From the NCBI GenBank assembly GCA_934394545.1, contig CAKRRG010000018.1, positions 1-43,744 of the forward strand: a stretch of 43,744 nucleotides of DNA. Direction: 5' to 3'. Both the position numbers and the translations under genes were made by a program. Under the pieces are notes generated by a model. It was not told the origin of the DNA, did not search any database, and was given only the letters and a program-made list of their open reading frames with translations. This document shows positions 1-7,242 of the stretch, piece by piece; the first letter of the stretch is position 1, and the number at the start of each line of letters is the position of its first letter. The stretch is from an uncultured Blautia sp. (GTDB lineage Bacteria; Bacillota; Clostridia; Lachnospirales; Lachnospiraceae).

Positions 1-58
1 AATTCATTTCCCTCAAATAAAGATCACCTTTGACGAACTATTTGAGGAAATTGATTAG
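1..58 (+). CDS. C-terminal end of an unidentified protein (partial)
   Basis: The open frame starting at base 2 runs 18 codons to a TAG at 56-58 and ends in an acidic, amphipathic stretch (TFDELFEEID). A Rho-independent terminator follows about 70 bases later on the same strand, which supports this being the true end of an upstream gene. The fragment is too short to name a family. The 72 bases between stop and terminator hold no gene. Confidence 0.4.
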   Translation, partial: IHFPQIKITFDELFEEID

Positions 59-130
59 TGGTTTATAACAAAGGCAGTTGTGAATATGCCCAACCAACAA
101 AATTAGTGTCTAAGCGTAAAAATTGACCTT

Positions 131-168
131 GTAGGTTTGTAGTAATACAAACCTACAGAGTCTTTTTT
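131..168 (+). terminator. Rho-independent terminator of the left-edge gene
   Basis: A perfect 10-bp inverted repeat (GTAGGTTTGT at 131-140, ACAAACCTAC at 147-156) with a 6-base loop is followed by a T-rich tract at 162-168. The T-run is on the + strand, so it ends transcription of the partial gene at 1-58. It also lies 30 bases beyond the end of the convergent MATE gene. Confidence 0.75.
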
Positions 169-197
169 GTTATACTAAATAGAGTGAAAACTTGATT

Positions 198-1493
198 TTA
201 CTGCCTTTCAAATTTTCTGTCCTTATACGCTAGAGCCAGAATTGTCAGGAAAGTAATCGTTTCCGCTGCAAGCAGAGATATCCAGATTCCATTTAATCCC
301 AATAATTTCGCAAGCACAACTGCGCAGATGATAATGGCAACAATTCCTCTCAGGAATGAACCGACAATTGCAATTTTCGGTTCATCTACTGCTGAGAAAT
401 AGGCCACCAGCACAACATTGATCCCTGCAGCTATAAATCCCAGGAAATACAGACGAAGCCCTGTGTGCGCATAATTCAGCAGCTGGACATTGTTTTCGCT
501 GTTGAAAATGCTGATCAGCGTGTCGGTTACATTCCAGATGAGCAATTGGATCAGAGCTTCTACGGCAAGACATACGAACAGGCTCCATTTCAGGAGCTTT
601 TTTACCTGAGTGGGCTGACCTTTCCCGTAGTTTTCACTTATCAGGGGCTGTGCACCCTGGGCCAGACCGTTGAAGATCGCAAATGCCACGATAGATAGAT
701 TTGCCACAACTCCATAGGCTGCTACACCTACATTTCCAGCGATCCCGAGAATCAGAAAGTTAAACACAATAGCAATCACACCGGAAGACAGTTCACCGAC
801 AAATGCGGAAACGCCCAGCTGACAGCAGGAAATCAGGTGTCTGAATGACGGTTTTTTCCAATGGAATCCTACATGGTTTCTGCTGCTTCTGTAGTGTATG
901 CTACAAACACTCATTGTTACGATTGGACAGATTGCCGTAGCCAGCCCTGCTCCGGAAAATCCCAGACCGACAGGGAACATGAAGATATAATCAAATATAA
1001 TGTTAAAGATACTTCCACTGATGGAACCGATCATTGCAATAGAAGGTGCGCCATCGTTTCTTGCAAATGCAGTAAATGTATAATTTGACATGAAGAATGG
1101 TGTTGCGATCAGAATAATCCGCATGTAATTTCGTCCAAGTCCGATCAGTCCGGCATCTGCGCCCAGCAAAGCCAAGGCTTTGTCCGGGATGAAGATTCCG
1201 ATCAGCATGAATGGAACAGCAGCTAGTATGCTCCAGGTTACGGACTGCATAAAATAATGATCTGTGTTTTCTCCTTTTGCCCTGCTTATGGCGTATCTGG
1301 TAGCGGAACCAATCCCGATCATAGCCCCAAGCGCATAGATCAGTCCGTAAACCGGAAGGATCAGGTTCAGGATTGCCAGTCCGTCAGCGCCGGAATATAC
1401 AGATATAAAGAAAGTGTCTGCCAGAACATAAACGGAAATCCCGATCATTCCGGCAACACTCTGGGTTACATATTTGGTGAATCTTTTCAGCAT
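198..1493 (-). CDS. MATE family efflux transporter
   Basis: A 431-residue polytopic membrane protein of the multidrug and toxin extrusion family, which exports cationic drugs or metabolites using an ion gradient. The sequence shows about twelve hydrophobic segments, the early MATE pattern (GISVYVLADTFFISVYSG) and the mid-protein re-entry of the second half near a QGAQPLISENYGKGQ motif, typical of the family's repeated NAQPLIGYNYGAG-like signature. An in-frame ATG exists 18 bases upstream at 1511, but AAGGAG overlaps that codon and sits 9 bases before the ATG at 1493, so 1493 is preferred. It lies downstream of the dehydrogenase gene with its own promoter in the gap. The substrate cannot be read from sequence. 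Confidence 0.9.
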   Translation of the reverse strand: MLKRFTKYVTQSVAGMIGISVYVLADTFFISVYSGADGLAILNLILPVYGLIYALGAMIGIGSATRYAISRAKGENTDHYFMQSVTWSILAAVPFMLIGIFIPDKALALLGADAGLIGLGRNYMRIILIATPFFMSNYTFTAFARNDGAPSIAMIGSISGSIFNIIFDYIFMFPVGLGFSGAGLATAICPIVTMSVCSIHYRSSRNHVGFHWKKPSFRHLISCCQLGVSAFVGELSSGVIAIVFNFLILGIAGNVGVAAYGVVANLSIVAFAIFNGLAQGAQPLISENYGKGQPTQVKKLLKWSLFVCLAVEALIQLLIWNVTDTLISIFNSENNVQLLNYAHTGLRLYFLGFIAAGINVVLVAYFSAVDEPKIAIVGSFLRGIVAIIICAVVLAKLLGLNGIWISLLAAETITFLTILALAYKDRKFERQ

Positions 1494-1557
1494 AATACTT
1501 TGCTCCTTCATTTTGTTGTCTGTATTGCTTCTTTTTAATCTACAGACTTATTTCATC

Positions 1558-1585
1558 ATTATACTTGTATAAAACCAAAATGCAA
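1558..1585 (-). promoter_or_regulatory. Putative promoter of the MATE gene
   Basis: On the minus strand TTGCAT (1580-1585) is followed after 16 bases by TATAAT (1558-1563), a good sigma-A-type match 65 bases before the MATE start. It lies in the 136-base gap after the dehydrogenase, so the transporter can be expressed independently. Confidence 0.55.
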
Positions 1586-1629
1586 CCATAAAAAGTTTTC
1601 TGTTCAGTATCCGTATCTTTTAACAGCAA

Positions 1630-2658
1630 CTACTTTTCCTGCACATTAATGATTACTTTCATTGTAGTTTCACGGTTATCATCAATGTACTCATATGCTT
1701 TTTTATAGTCCTTAAATGCGAATGTTTTAGAAATCAGTGGTCTTAAATGCACTTTTCCTTCATTTACCAGTCTGATTCCGTCTACATAATCATCATGTCT
1801 GTACATCATTGTACTCTTGATATCAAGTTCATGATCATTGGCAACTGCCAGATCAATCTCTGCCATTCCTGCAAAAACCGCAACCAGCACAATCACGCTT
1901 CCTTTTCTTGCATATTTGATTGCCTGTCCCATTGTAATGTTATTTCCTGCACAGTCATAGATAACATCTGCCTTATCCGGTCCAAAAGCTTCTACCATTG
2001 CTTCCCCGAAATCTTTATTTCTTGTATTAACACATACGTCAATTCCACACTCTTTTGCTTTTTCCAGACGAAGATCACTTACATCTGTGATCATAACTTT
2101 AGCTGCTCCCATCCCTTTAGCAGACTGCGCTACCAGATTTCCGATCGGACCGGCTCCTATAACTACAATATTCATTCCTGTTACATCGCCCATCTGTTTA
2201 ACACCATGAACAGCTACTGCCAGAGGCTCGATCATTGCACCCTCTTCATAGGACATATCTTCTGGAATCGGTGTTACTTTTGATGCATCAACTGCAAAAT
2301 ACTCGGATGCAGTTCCTGTTGTCTGGAATCCCATTACTTTCAGTTCTTCGCAGAGATTGTATTTTCCGTGACGGCATGGATAACAATGTCCACAATATAC
2401 CTGTGGCTCAATCGTTACTTTCTGTCCTACATGAAATTCTGTTACTGAATCACCTGTTTTTACCACTTCTCCTGATACTTCATGTCCCTGGGTTACCGGA
2501 TATTTTGTAAAAGGATGTTTTCCGTGATATACATGGATATCAGAACCACAGATACCAATATTCATGATCTTAACCAAAACCTGGTTGTCTTTAATCTCTG
2601 GTACGGGAACCTCTCTGAAAATAATCTCTCCTGGATTTGTCATAACCTGCTGTAACAT
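1630..2658 (-). CDS. Zinc-dependent alcohol/polyol dehydrogenase (MDR superfamily)
   Basis: A 342-residue medium-chain dehydrogenase/reductase resembling sorbitol (L-iditol) and threonine dehydrogenases, expected to oxidise a sugar alcohol or secondary alcohol with NAD(P). The catalytic zinc ligands are C37, H59 and E60 (GHE); the structural zinc cysteines are C89, C92, C95 and C103. The Rossmann motif GAGPIGN is near 168-174, followed by D192, which favours NAD. A strong AAGGAGG precedes the start. The promoter carries an inverted repeat shared with the upstream ROK regulator gene, so control by that regulator is likely. The substrate is not decided; a ROK partner suggests sugar or polyol metabolism. 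Confidence 0.88.
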   Translation of the reverse strand: MLQQVMTNPGEIIFREVPVPEIKDNQVLVKIMNIGICGSDIHVYHGKHPFTKYPVTQGHEVSGEVVKTGDSVTEFHVGQKVTIEPQVYCGHCYPCRHGKYNLCEELKVMGFQTTGTASEYFAVDASKVTPIPEDMSYEEGAMIEPLAVAVHGVKQMGDVTGMNIVVIGAGPIGNLVAQSAKGMGAAKVMITDVSDLRLEKAKECGIDVCVNTRNKDFGEAMVEAFGPDKADVIYDCAGNNITMGQAIKYARKGSVIVLVAVFAGMAEIDLAVANDHELDIKSTMMYRHDDYVDGIRLVNEGKVHLRPLISKTFAFKDYKKAYEYIDDNRETTMKVIINVQEK

Positions 2659-2712
2659 AATATTTTCCTCCTTGTTTGTTGAATTTACTTTGAACCTTTA
2701 GTTATTTATTAT

Positions 2713-2736
2713 CTTTTATTAAATGTTTTATTAAAG
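2713..2736. promoter_or_regulatory. Predicted ROK repressor operator at the dehydrogenase promoter
   Basis: A 24-bp imperfect inverted repeat with outer halves CTTTTATTA and TTATTAAAG lies just downstream of the -10 box of the dehydrogenase promoter. It matches the element at 4111-4134, before the ROK gene, at 18 of 24 positions. This position would let a bound repressor block transcription. The assignment to the ROK protein is inferred from the two sites and gene proximity. Confidence 0.55.
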
Positions 2737-2743
2737 TAATTAC

Positions 2744-2772
2744 ATTATCATTCAAATCTATAGGTTTGTCAA
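2744..2772 (-). promoter_or_regulatory. Promoter of the dehydrogenase gene
   Basis: On the minus strand a perfect TTGACA (2767-2772) is separated by 17 bases from GATAAT (2744-2749), about 85 bases before the dehydrogenase start. The predicted operator at 2713-2736 lies immediately downstream. Confidence 0.7.
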
Positions 2773-2887
2773 TAAATATTTAAGAATATTTCTCATTTCT
2801 ACCAGTTGCACAAAGTAAAGATTTTGTTTTTATGCAGATTTTACTATAGCAATCCTTCTGATTGTCTTCGGAATTCCCTGCAACAGC

Positions 2888-2936
2888 AAAAATACCCTGA
2901 TCACAACGTTTCATTGTTGTAATCAGGGTATTTTTT
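2888..2936 (-). terminator. Rho-independent terminator after the ROK gene
   Basis: An inverted repeat ACCCTGAT-ACAAC / GTTGT-ATCAGGGT has one mismatch and is flanked by A-rich and T-rich tracts on the two sides, so it can work in either direction. It lies about 50 bases after the end of the minus-strand ROK gene and separates it from the dehydrogenase promoter. Confidence 0.8.
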
Positions 2937-2984
2937 GTATTCAGATATTTTTTTACTATGATAATCGGCAGATTATAGGCAAAT

Positions 2985-4097
2985 CTATATCTTTCCGATA
3001 AAATCCTGCAGAAAATGCTTTGCTGCACCTACAGCTGAGGCTTCTTTCTTATAAGAACAGTTTTTCAGATATCTCAGATCATGATCGAACCCATTATACT
3101 GCATTACTTTTTCCCCAAGAGGTATCATATAATCTGAAAGATATCCACCCATTTCTCCTCCAAGAATAATATCCATATCATATGCCATACGGAGATTGGA
3201 GATCAGAATCGCAAGGTAATCAAGATATCCCCCCCATTTCTTCTCAGCCTGTTCATCATTGTTTTGAAGCAGCTGCATAAACTGTTCTACAGAATCCTTT
3301 GACTCACCAACAAGTGCGCCTGCAGCGCAATAAGCATCTGCACAACCTGATTTTCCGCAATAACACTTGCGGCCCTGAGGTACAAGTATCATATGTCCAA
3401 ATTCTCCGGCCTTCTGATTTTCTCCGGAAAACAATTTTCCCCCTATGCAAAATGCACCGCCAAGTGTCTGATTCAGCGAAAGATAGATTGCATTCTGATA
3501 GGTGTTCATATCTTCTGCCATCATTGCCGCATTCGCATCATTTGAAAAATAAACCGGAACAGAAAAAACCTGTTCCAGGAAACTGAGACTATAGTTTTCA
3601 AGTCTTAGTGCGTGGGATTTTATCACCAGTTTCTGCTCCTGATTAATGATTCCCGGAATAGAAATTCCAATACCCAGAAGCTTTTCTTTCTGGTCTGCAT
3701 CATTCATATTATCCAGAAATTTCTCTGCAAAATATGCCACCTGACTGCAATATGACATATCGGGTACAAATTTCAGACGTATCCGCTCTGATTTTACAAT
3801 CTCATACTTTAGATTTACCAGCACCATTCCCAGATGATTTGCAGTGATCACAAGTCCCATTGCATAACGATAGGATGGATTGATTCCAATACTCTTAGCT
3901 TTTCTTCCTCCTGTAGATTCATATTCTCCGGTTTCTATTATGACACCTTTCTCCAACAGATCTTTTACATTAGACAGAACGGTTGGCATACTTAGATTTA
4001 GTTCTTTGGAAATTTCTACTTTTGATGTGGATTTTCTAGTTATAATATAATTTACAATTTTTGATTTCGTGGCAAATTTCTTTCCCAGTCCGCTCAT
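2985..4097 (-). CDS. ROK family transcriptional repressor
   Basis: A 370-residue ROK protein with an N-terminal winged helix-turn-helix (about residues 10-60, including SKVEISKELNLSMPTVLSNV) and a C-terminal ROK sugar-sensing fold. The ROK zinc site is present as H235, C245, C247, C252 and C257 (CYCGKSGC motif), and the SNDANAA motif is at 185-191. The N-terminal phosphate-binding DxGxT motif of active ROK kinases is replaced by a sequence without it (GLVITANHLG), so this is a regulator rather than a sugar kinase. A 24-bp inverted repeat precedes its start and a similar one sits at the dehydrogenase promoter. It likely autoregulates and controls the dehydrogenase in response to a sugar-type ligand; the ligand is unknown. 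Confidence 0.88.
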   Translation of the reverse strand: MSGLGKKFATKSKIVNYIITRKSTSKVEISKELNLSMPTVLSNVKDLLEKGVIIETGEYESTGGRKAKSIGINPSYRYAMGLVITANHLGMVLVNLKYEIVKSERIRLKFVPDMSYCSQVAYFAEKFLDNMNDADQKEKLLGIGISIPGIINQEQKLVIKSHALRLENYSLSFLEQVFSVPVYFSNDANAAMMAEDMNTYQNAIYLSLNQTLGGAFCIGGKLFSGENQKAGEFGHMILVPQGRKCYCGKSGCADAYCAAGALVGESKDSVEQFMQLLQNNDEQAEKKWGGYLDYLAILISNLRMAYDMDIILGGEMGGYLSDYMIPLGEKVMQYNGFDHDLRYLKNCSYKKEASAVGAAKHFLQDFIGKI

Positions 4098-4110
4098 TCT
4101 ATTTTACCTT

Positions 4111-4134
4111 CTTTTATGAATGTGTTTATAAAAG
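4111..4134. promoter_or_regulatory. Predicted ROK autoregulatory operator
   Basis: A perfect inverted repeat CTTTTAT / ATAAAAG with a 10-base spacer lies 14 bases upstream of the ROK start codon, in its 5' region. It corresponds to the site at 2713-2736. The rest of the 178-base gap to the divergent MATE gene shows no gene. Confidence 0.55.
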
Positions 4135-4311
4135 AATGATACCTGTTATTGTCACATTTGTAAATAGCAATTGTTTCTACAGAGTGTGTTGCAACAGATA
4201 TGCGGTTACGATAACAGATAAATTTATATCGTTCGGATGAAATAGTATGTTTCATTTTTCACAGTAATGATATAAAATGTAAATATGCTTCGGAAAGGAA
4301 ATTTTATACGA

Positions 4312-5679
4312 ATGAAAACCAAGATTCAGGATATGACCTCTGGTTCGCCGGGGAGGTTGATCATTCTTTTTGCAATTCCCTTGATGCTGGGGAATATCTG
4401 TCAACAGCTTTATACAATGGTGGATACTATGGTCGTTGGCCAGATCGCAGGTGTGGAGGCTCTTGCCGCACTGGGGGCGGTTGACTTTCTGATGTGGGTT
4501 GTCACAGGAATCTCCACTGGTCTCACACAGGGATTTTCCATTTTGCTTTCTCAGTATTATGGTGCAAAGGATTTTGAAAATCTGCGTAAATCTCTGGCAC
4601 ACAGTTATCGGCTGACCGCATTCATCGCAGTGGGAGTATTTATTCTCAGCCAGTCCTTTGCTGCACTGGTATTAACAGGGCTGCATACACCTTCCAATAT
4701 TATCGGAATGTCATTATTATATCTGCGCATTATTTTCTGCGGAATTCCGGCTACTGCAGCCTATAATATGTTTGCCTCTGCTTTAAGGGCTATGGGAAAC
4801 AGTAAAACACCATTGACTGCAATGATCATCGCATCTGTACTGAATATCTCACTGGATATCCTTTTTGTAGCAGGCTTCGGATGGGGTGTGGCAGGAGCGG
4901 CAATCGCAACTGTGATTGCTCAGAGCTTCTCTGCTGTGTACTGTTTTCTGATTTTACGCAGAATTGATATTGTGCATCTGTCCAGAGCAGATTTTATGCC
5001 TGCCTCCGGCATGAATACCCGTCTGATGAAGCTTGGTGTTCCTGTTGTATTCCAGAATATCATCATTGGCGTAGGCGGTCTGGTAGTCCAGTATGTGATC
5101 AATGGCTACGGCTTTCTTTTTGTGGCAGGATTTACAGCTACAAATAAGCTTTATGGTCTGTTGGAAATGGCAGCGATTTCTTATGGATATGCCATCGTTA
5201 CTTATGTGGGTCAGAATCTGGGAGCCGGAAAGATCGACAGGATCAGGAAAGGTGTCCACAGCAGTATGCTACTTTCCCTGCTTACCTCATTGATCATTTC
5301 TGCTGCCATGTTTTTATTTGGAAAAAATATTCTCTCACTTTTCATCTCAGGTGAACCGCAGCAGACACAGGAGGTACTTGCAATTGCTTTTAAATACCTC
5401 TCTATTATGGCTGCCATGCTCTGGGTTTTGTACTTCCTGTATGTGTACAGATCTGCACTGCAGGGACTGGGAGATACGTTAATGCCTATGGTAAGTGGTA
5501 TGGCCGAATTTGTCATGCGTATCAGTGCTGCGCTGATTCTTCCCCATTTTATCGGGCAGGACGGTATTTTCTTTGCGGAGATTGCAGCATGGAGCGGAGC
5601 TACTGTGATCTTATGCATCAGCTATTATGTGCGGATGCATAAATATCATCATATTATTAAGGAAAAATATAGGATATGA
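4312..5679 (+). CDS. MATE family efflux transporter (second, unlike the first)
   Basis: A 455-residue MATE exporter with about twelve membrane segments. It has the family opening (PGRLIILFAIPLMLGNICQQ, then TMVDTMVVGQ) and the NSKTPLTAMIIASVLNI stretch common to the DinF/NorM-like group. It differs clearly from the first MATE protein in this window. An in-frame ATG at 4285 exists, but GGAAAGGAA at 4292-4300 lies about 11 bases before the ATG at 4312, so 4312 is taken as the start. It runs divergently from the ROK gene and immediately precedes the nucleoside operon, from which it is separated by that operon's promoter. The substrate is unknown. Confidence 0.88.
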   Translation: MKTKIQDMTSGSPGRLIILFAIPLMLGNICQQLYTMVDTMVVGQIAGVEALAALGAVDFLMWVVTGISTGLTQGFSILLSQYYGAKDFENLRKSLAHSYRLTAFIAVGVFILSQSFAALVLTGLHTPSNIIGMSLLYLRIIFCGIPATAAYNMFASALRAMGNSKTPLTAMIIASVLNISLDILFVAGFGWGVAGAAIATVIAQSFSAVYCFLILRRIDIVHLSRADFMPASGMNTRLMKLGVPVVFQNIIIGVGGLVVQYVINGYGFLFVAGFTATNKLYGLLEMAAISYGYAIVTYVGQNLGAGKIDRIRKGVHSSMLLSLLTSLIISAAMFLFGKNILSLFISGEPQQTQEVLAIAFKYLSIMAAMLWVLYFLYVYRSALQGLGDTLMPMVSGMAEFVMRISAALILPHFIGQDGIFFAEIAAWSGATVILCISYYVRMHKYHHIIKEKYRI

Positions 5680-5690
5680 AAGATAAAAAG

Positions 5691-5828
5691 GACATATGTC
5701 TTTTTACAAAAAATCAAATATAAAAAAATATACTAAAAAACACTTGAAAAAATATCCTTTTTGTACGAAAATGAAAATAAATATGAAAAAAGGGACATGA
5801 GTCCTGTTTTAAAAGTGAGACATATGTC
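5691..5828. promoter_or_regulatory. Nucleoside operon promoter with three palindromic operator-like sites
   Basis: Three copies of a GACATATGTC-type palindrome are present: a perfect copy at 5691-5700 (extended by A-rich and T-rich arms), an imperfect copy GACATGAGTC at 5794-5803 and a perfect copy at 5819-5828. The likely promoter is TTGAAA at 5744-5749, a 17-base spacer and GAAAAT at 5767-5772. One site is therefore upstream of the promoter and two lie in the early transcribed region. The palindrome is of the size used by helix-turn-helix dimers; the Crp/Fnr-type regulator encoded in the same operon is the obvious candidate binder, by inference. Confidence 0.55.
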
Positions 5829-5875
5829 ATTGTAGAGATAACAAAGCCGATTTTAAAAAAAGGAGGAAAAATAAT

Positions 5876-7042
5876 ATGAAGAAAAGAATTGCAGCTATGG
5901 TTCTTGCAGGCGCAATGGCACTCTCCCTTGTACCAGCTTACGGAGTGACAGAGGTGAAGGCTGAGGCAGCTGACATGCATATCGCTATGGTTACAGACTC
6001 CGGTGATATTACAGACCAGAGCTTTAACCAGACCACATACGAGGCCTGTAAGGCATGGTCCGAAGAGAATGGTTCTGAGTTCAACTATTATAAACCAGAG
6101 AGTGACTCTGATGAGGCACGTAACGCAAGTGTTGACCAGGCTGTAGCAGATGGTGCTAACGTGATCGTACTTCCGGGATATATGTTTGCAGCTACTATCG
6201 TAGAGCAGTCTGAGATGTATCCGGATGTGAAGTTTATCGCACCAGATGTAAGTGCAGGCGATATCTGTGAGAAGGGTGTTGGCGAGGGATACACCTACAA
6301 TCCGGATGATTATGAAGTGACTGATTACTACAATGCAGACAATGTTTACTGCTGTACTTATCAGGAAGAGATTTCCGGATACATGGCTGGATATGCAGCC
6401 GTGAAGCTTGGATACAAGCATCTTGGATTCCTCGGCGGTATGTCTGTACCAGCTGTTACCCGTTTTGGATATGGATATGTTCAGGGCGTAGACGAAGCAG
6501 CCAAAGAGCTTGGAATCACAAGTGACGTTGAGCTTGAGTATGTATGCGGCGGACAGTTCTACGGTGATGCAGACATCACAGCTTACATGGATACCTGGTA
6601 CGGAAGCAAGGGCGTTGAAGTTGTATTCGCATGCGGCGGTGGAATTTACACATCTGCAGCAGAAGCAGCAGCGAAAGTGGATGGCAAGGTAATCGGTGTT
6701 GACTCTGACCAGTCCGGAATCATTGGCGAGGACATCACTGTTACATCCGCTATGAAAGGTCTTGCACCGACTGTAAAGACTGCACTTGATGCAATCAAAG
6801 ATGGCAGCTGGGAATCTGATTACGCTGGAAAGATCGACAACCTTGGTCTTGTATCTGAGAACCCGGAAGACAACTACGTACAGCTCCCAATGGAAACAAC
6901 CCAGTGGGATGACAATTTCACTGTAGATGATTACAAAGATCTTGTAAAGAAATTATACAATGGCGAGATTGAAGTAAGCAACGATATCACAGCAATGCCT
7001 GAGACTGAGATCACAGTAAATGATTATGGCAGCATCAAATAA
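5876..7042 (+). CDS. BMP family nucleoside-binding protein
   Basis: A 388-residue substrate-binding protein of the basic membrane protein (BMP/Med) family, the extracellular receptor of guanosine/nucleoside ABC importers. The mature part begins near HIAMVTDSGDITDQSFNQ, the hallmark BMP opening, and contains the IGVDSDQSG motif of the hinge/ligand region. The N-terminus is a clear signal sequence (KKR, then a hydrophobic core to about residue 22), but there is no lipobox cysteine and no cysteine at all in the first 45 residues, unlike most family members in Gram-positive bacteria. A strong AAGGAGG precedes the start. It is followed by an attenuating terminator and then the ABC transporter genes, so it heads the nucleoside operon. 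Confidence 0.92.
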   Translation: MKKRIAAMVLAGAMALSLVPAYGVTEVKAEAADMHIAMVTDSGDITDQSFNQTTYEACKAWSEENGSEFNYYKPESDSDEARNASVDQAVADGANVIVLPGYMFAATIVEQSEMYPDVKFIAPDVSAGDICEKGVGEGYTYNPDDYEVTDYYNADNVYCCTYQEEISGYMAGYAAVKLGYKHLGFLGGMSVPAVTRFGYGYVQGVDEAAKELGITSDVELEYVCGGQFYGDADITAYMDTWYGSKGVEVVFACGGGIYTSAAEAAAKVDGKVIGVDSDQSGIIGEDITVTSAMKGLAPTVKTALDAIKDGSWESDYAGKIDNLGLVSENPEDNYVQLPMETTQWDDNFTVDDYKDLVKKLYNGEIEVSNDITAMPETEITVNDYGSIK

Positions 7043-7144
7043 GACAACCGACTACTCCGCATAGTAAATGCAATTATAAATCACGGGTAGGGTTCCGACA
7101 GGAAAGCAGACTGGTCTTAACATGAAGAATGGCCATGCAGTGAT

Positions 7145-7180
7145 AAAAAGGGGAGTGAGCAGTGGCCACTTCCCTTTTTT
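7145..7180 (+). terminator. Intra-operon terminator/attenuator after the binding protein
   Basis: The inverted repeat GGGGAGTG / CACTTCCC, allowing one G-U pair, is flanked by an A-tract and followed by a run of six T at 7175-7180. It lies between the binding-protein gene and the ABC ATPase gene. Partial termination here would give more binding protein than transporter, as in many ABC importer operons. Confidence 0.7.
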
Positions 7181-7242
7181 ACTTTTGTAAGTACCTGTGC
7201 TTTCTGGCTGTGAATCTGCCATGAAAAAAGGAGAAAGCGAAG

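Noticed and set aside
2780..3028. 82-codon minus-strand frame between the dehydrogenase and ROK genes
   Set aside because: It overlaps the end of the ROK gene and runs through a strong terminator hairpin, and no ribosome site precedes it.
5714..6421. Minus-strand frame (235 codons) over the start of the BMP gene
   Set aside because: Antisense to a clear BMP protein, has no ribosome site, and its composition is dominated by C, H and I; not a credible gene.
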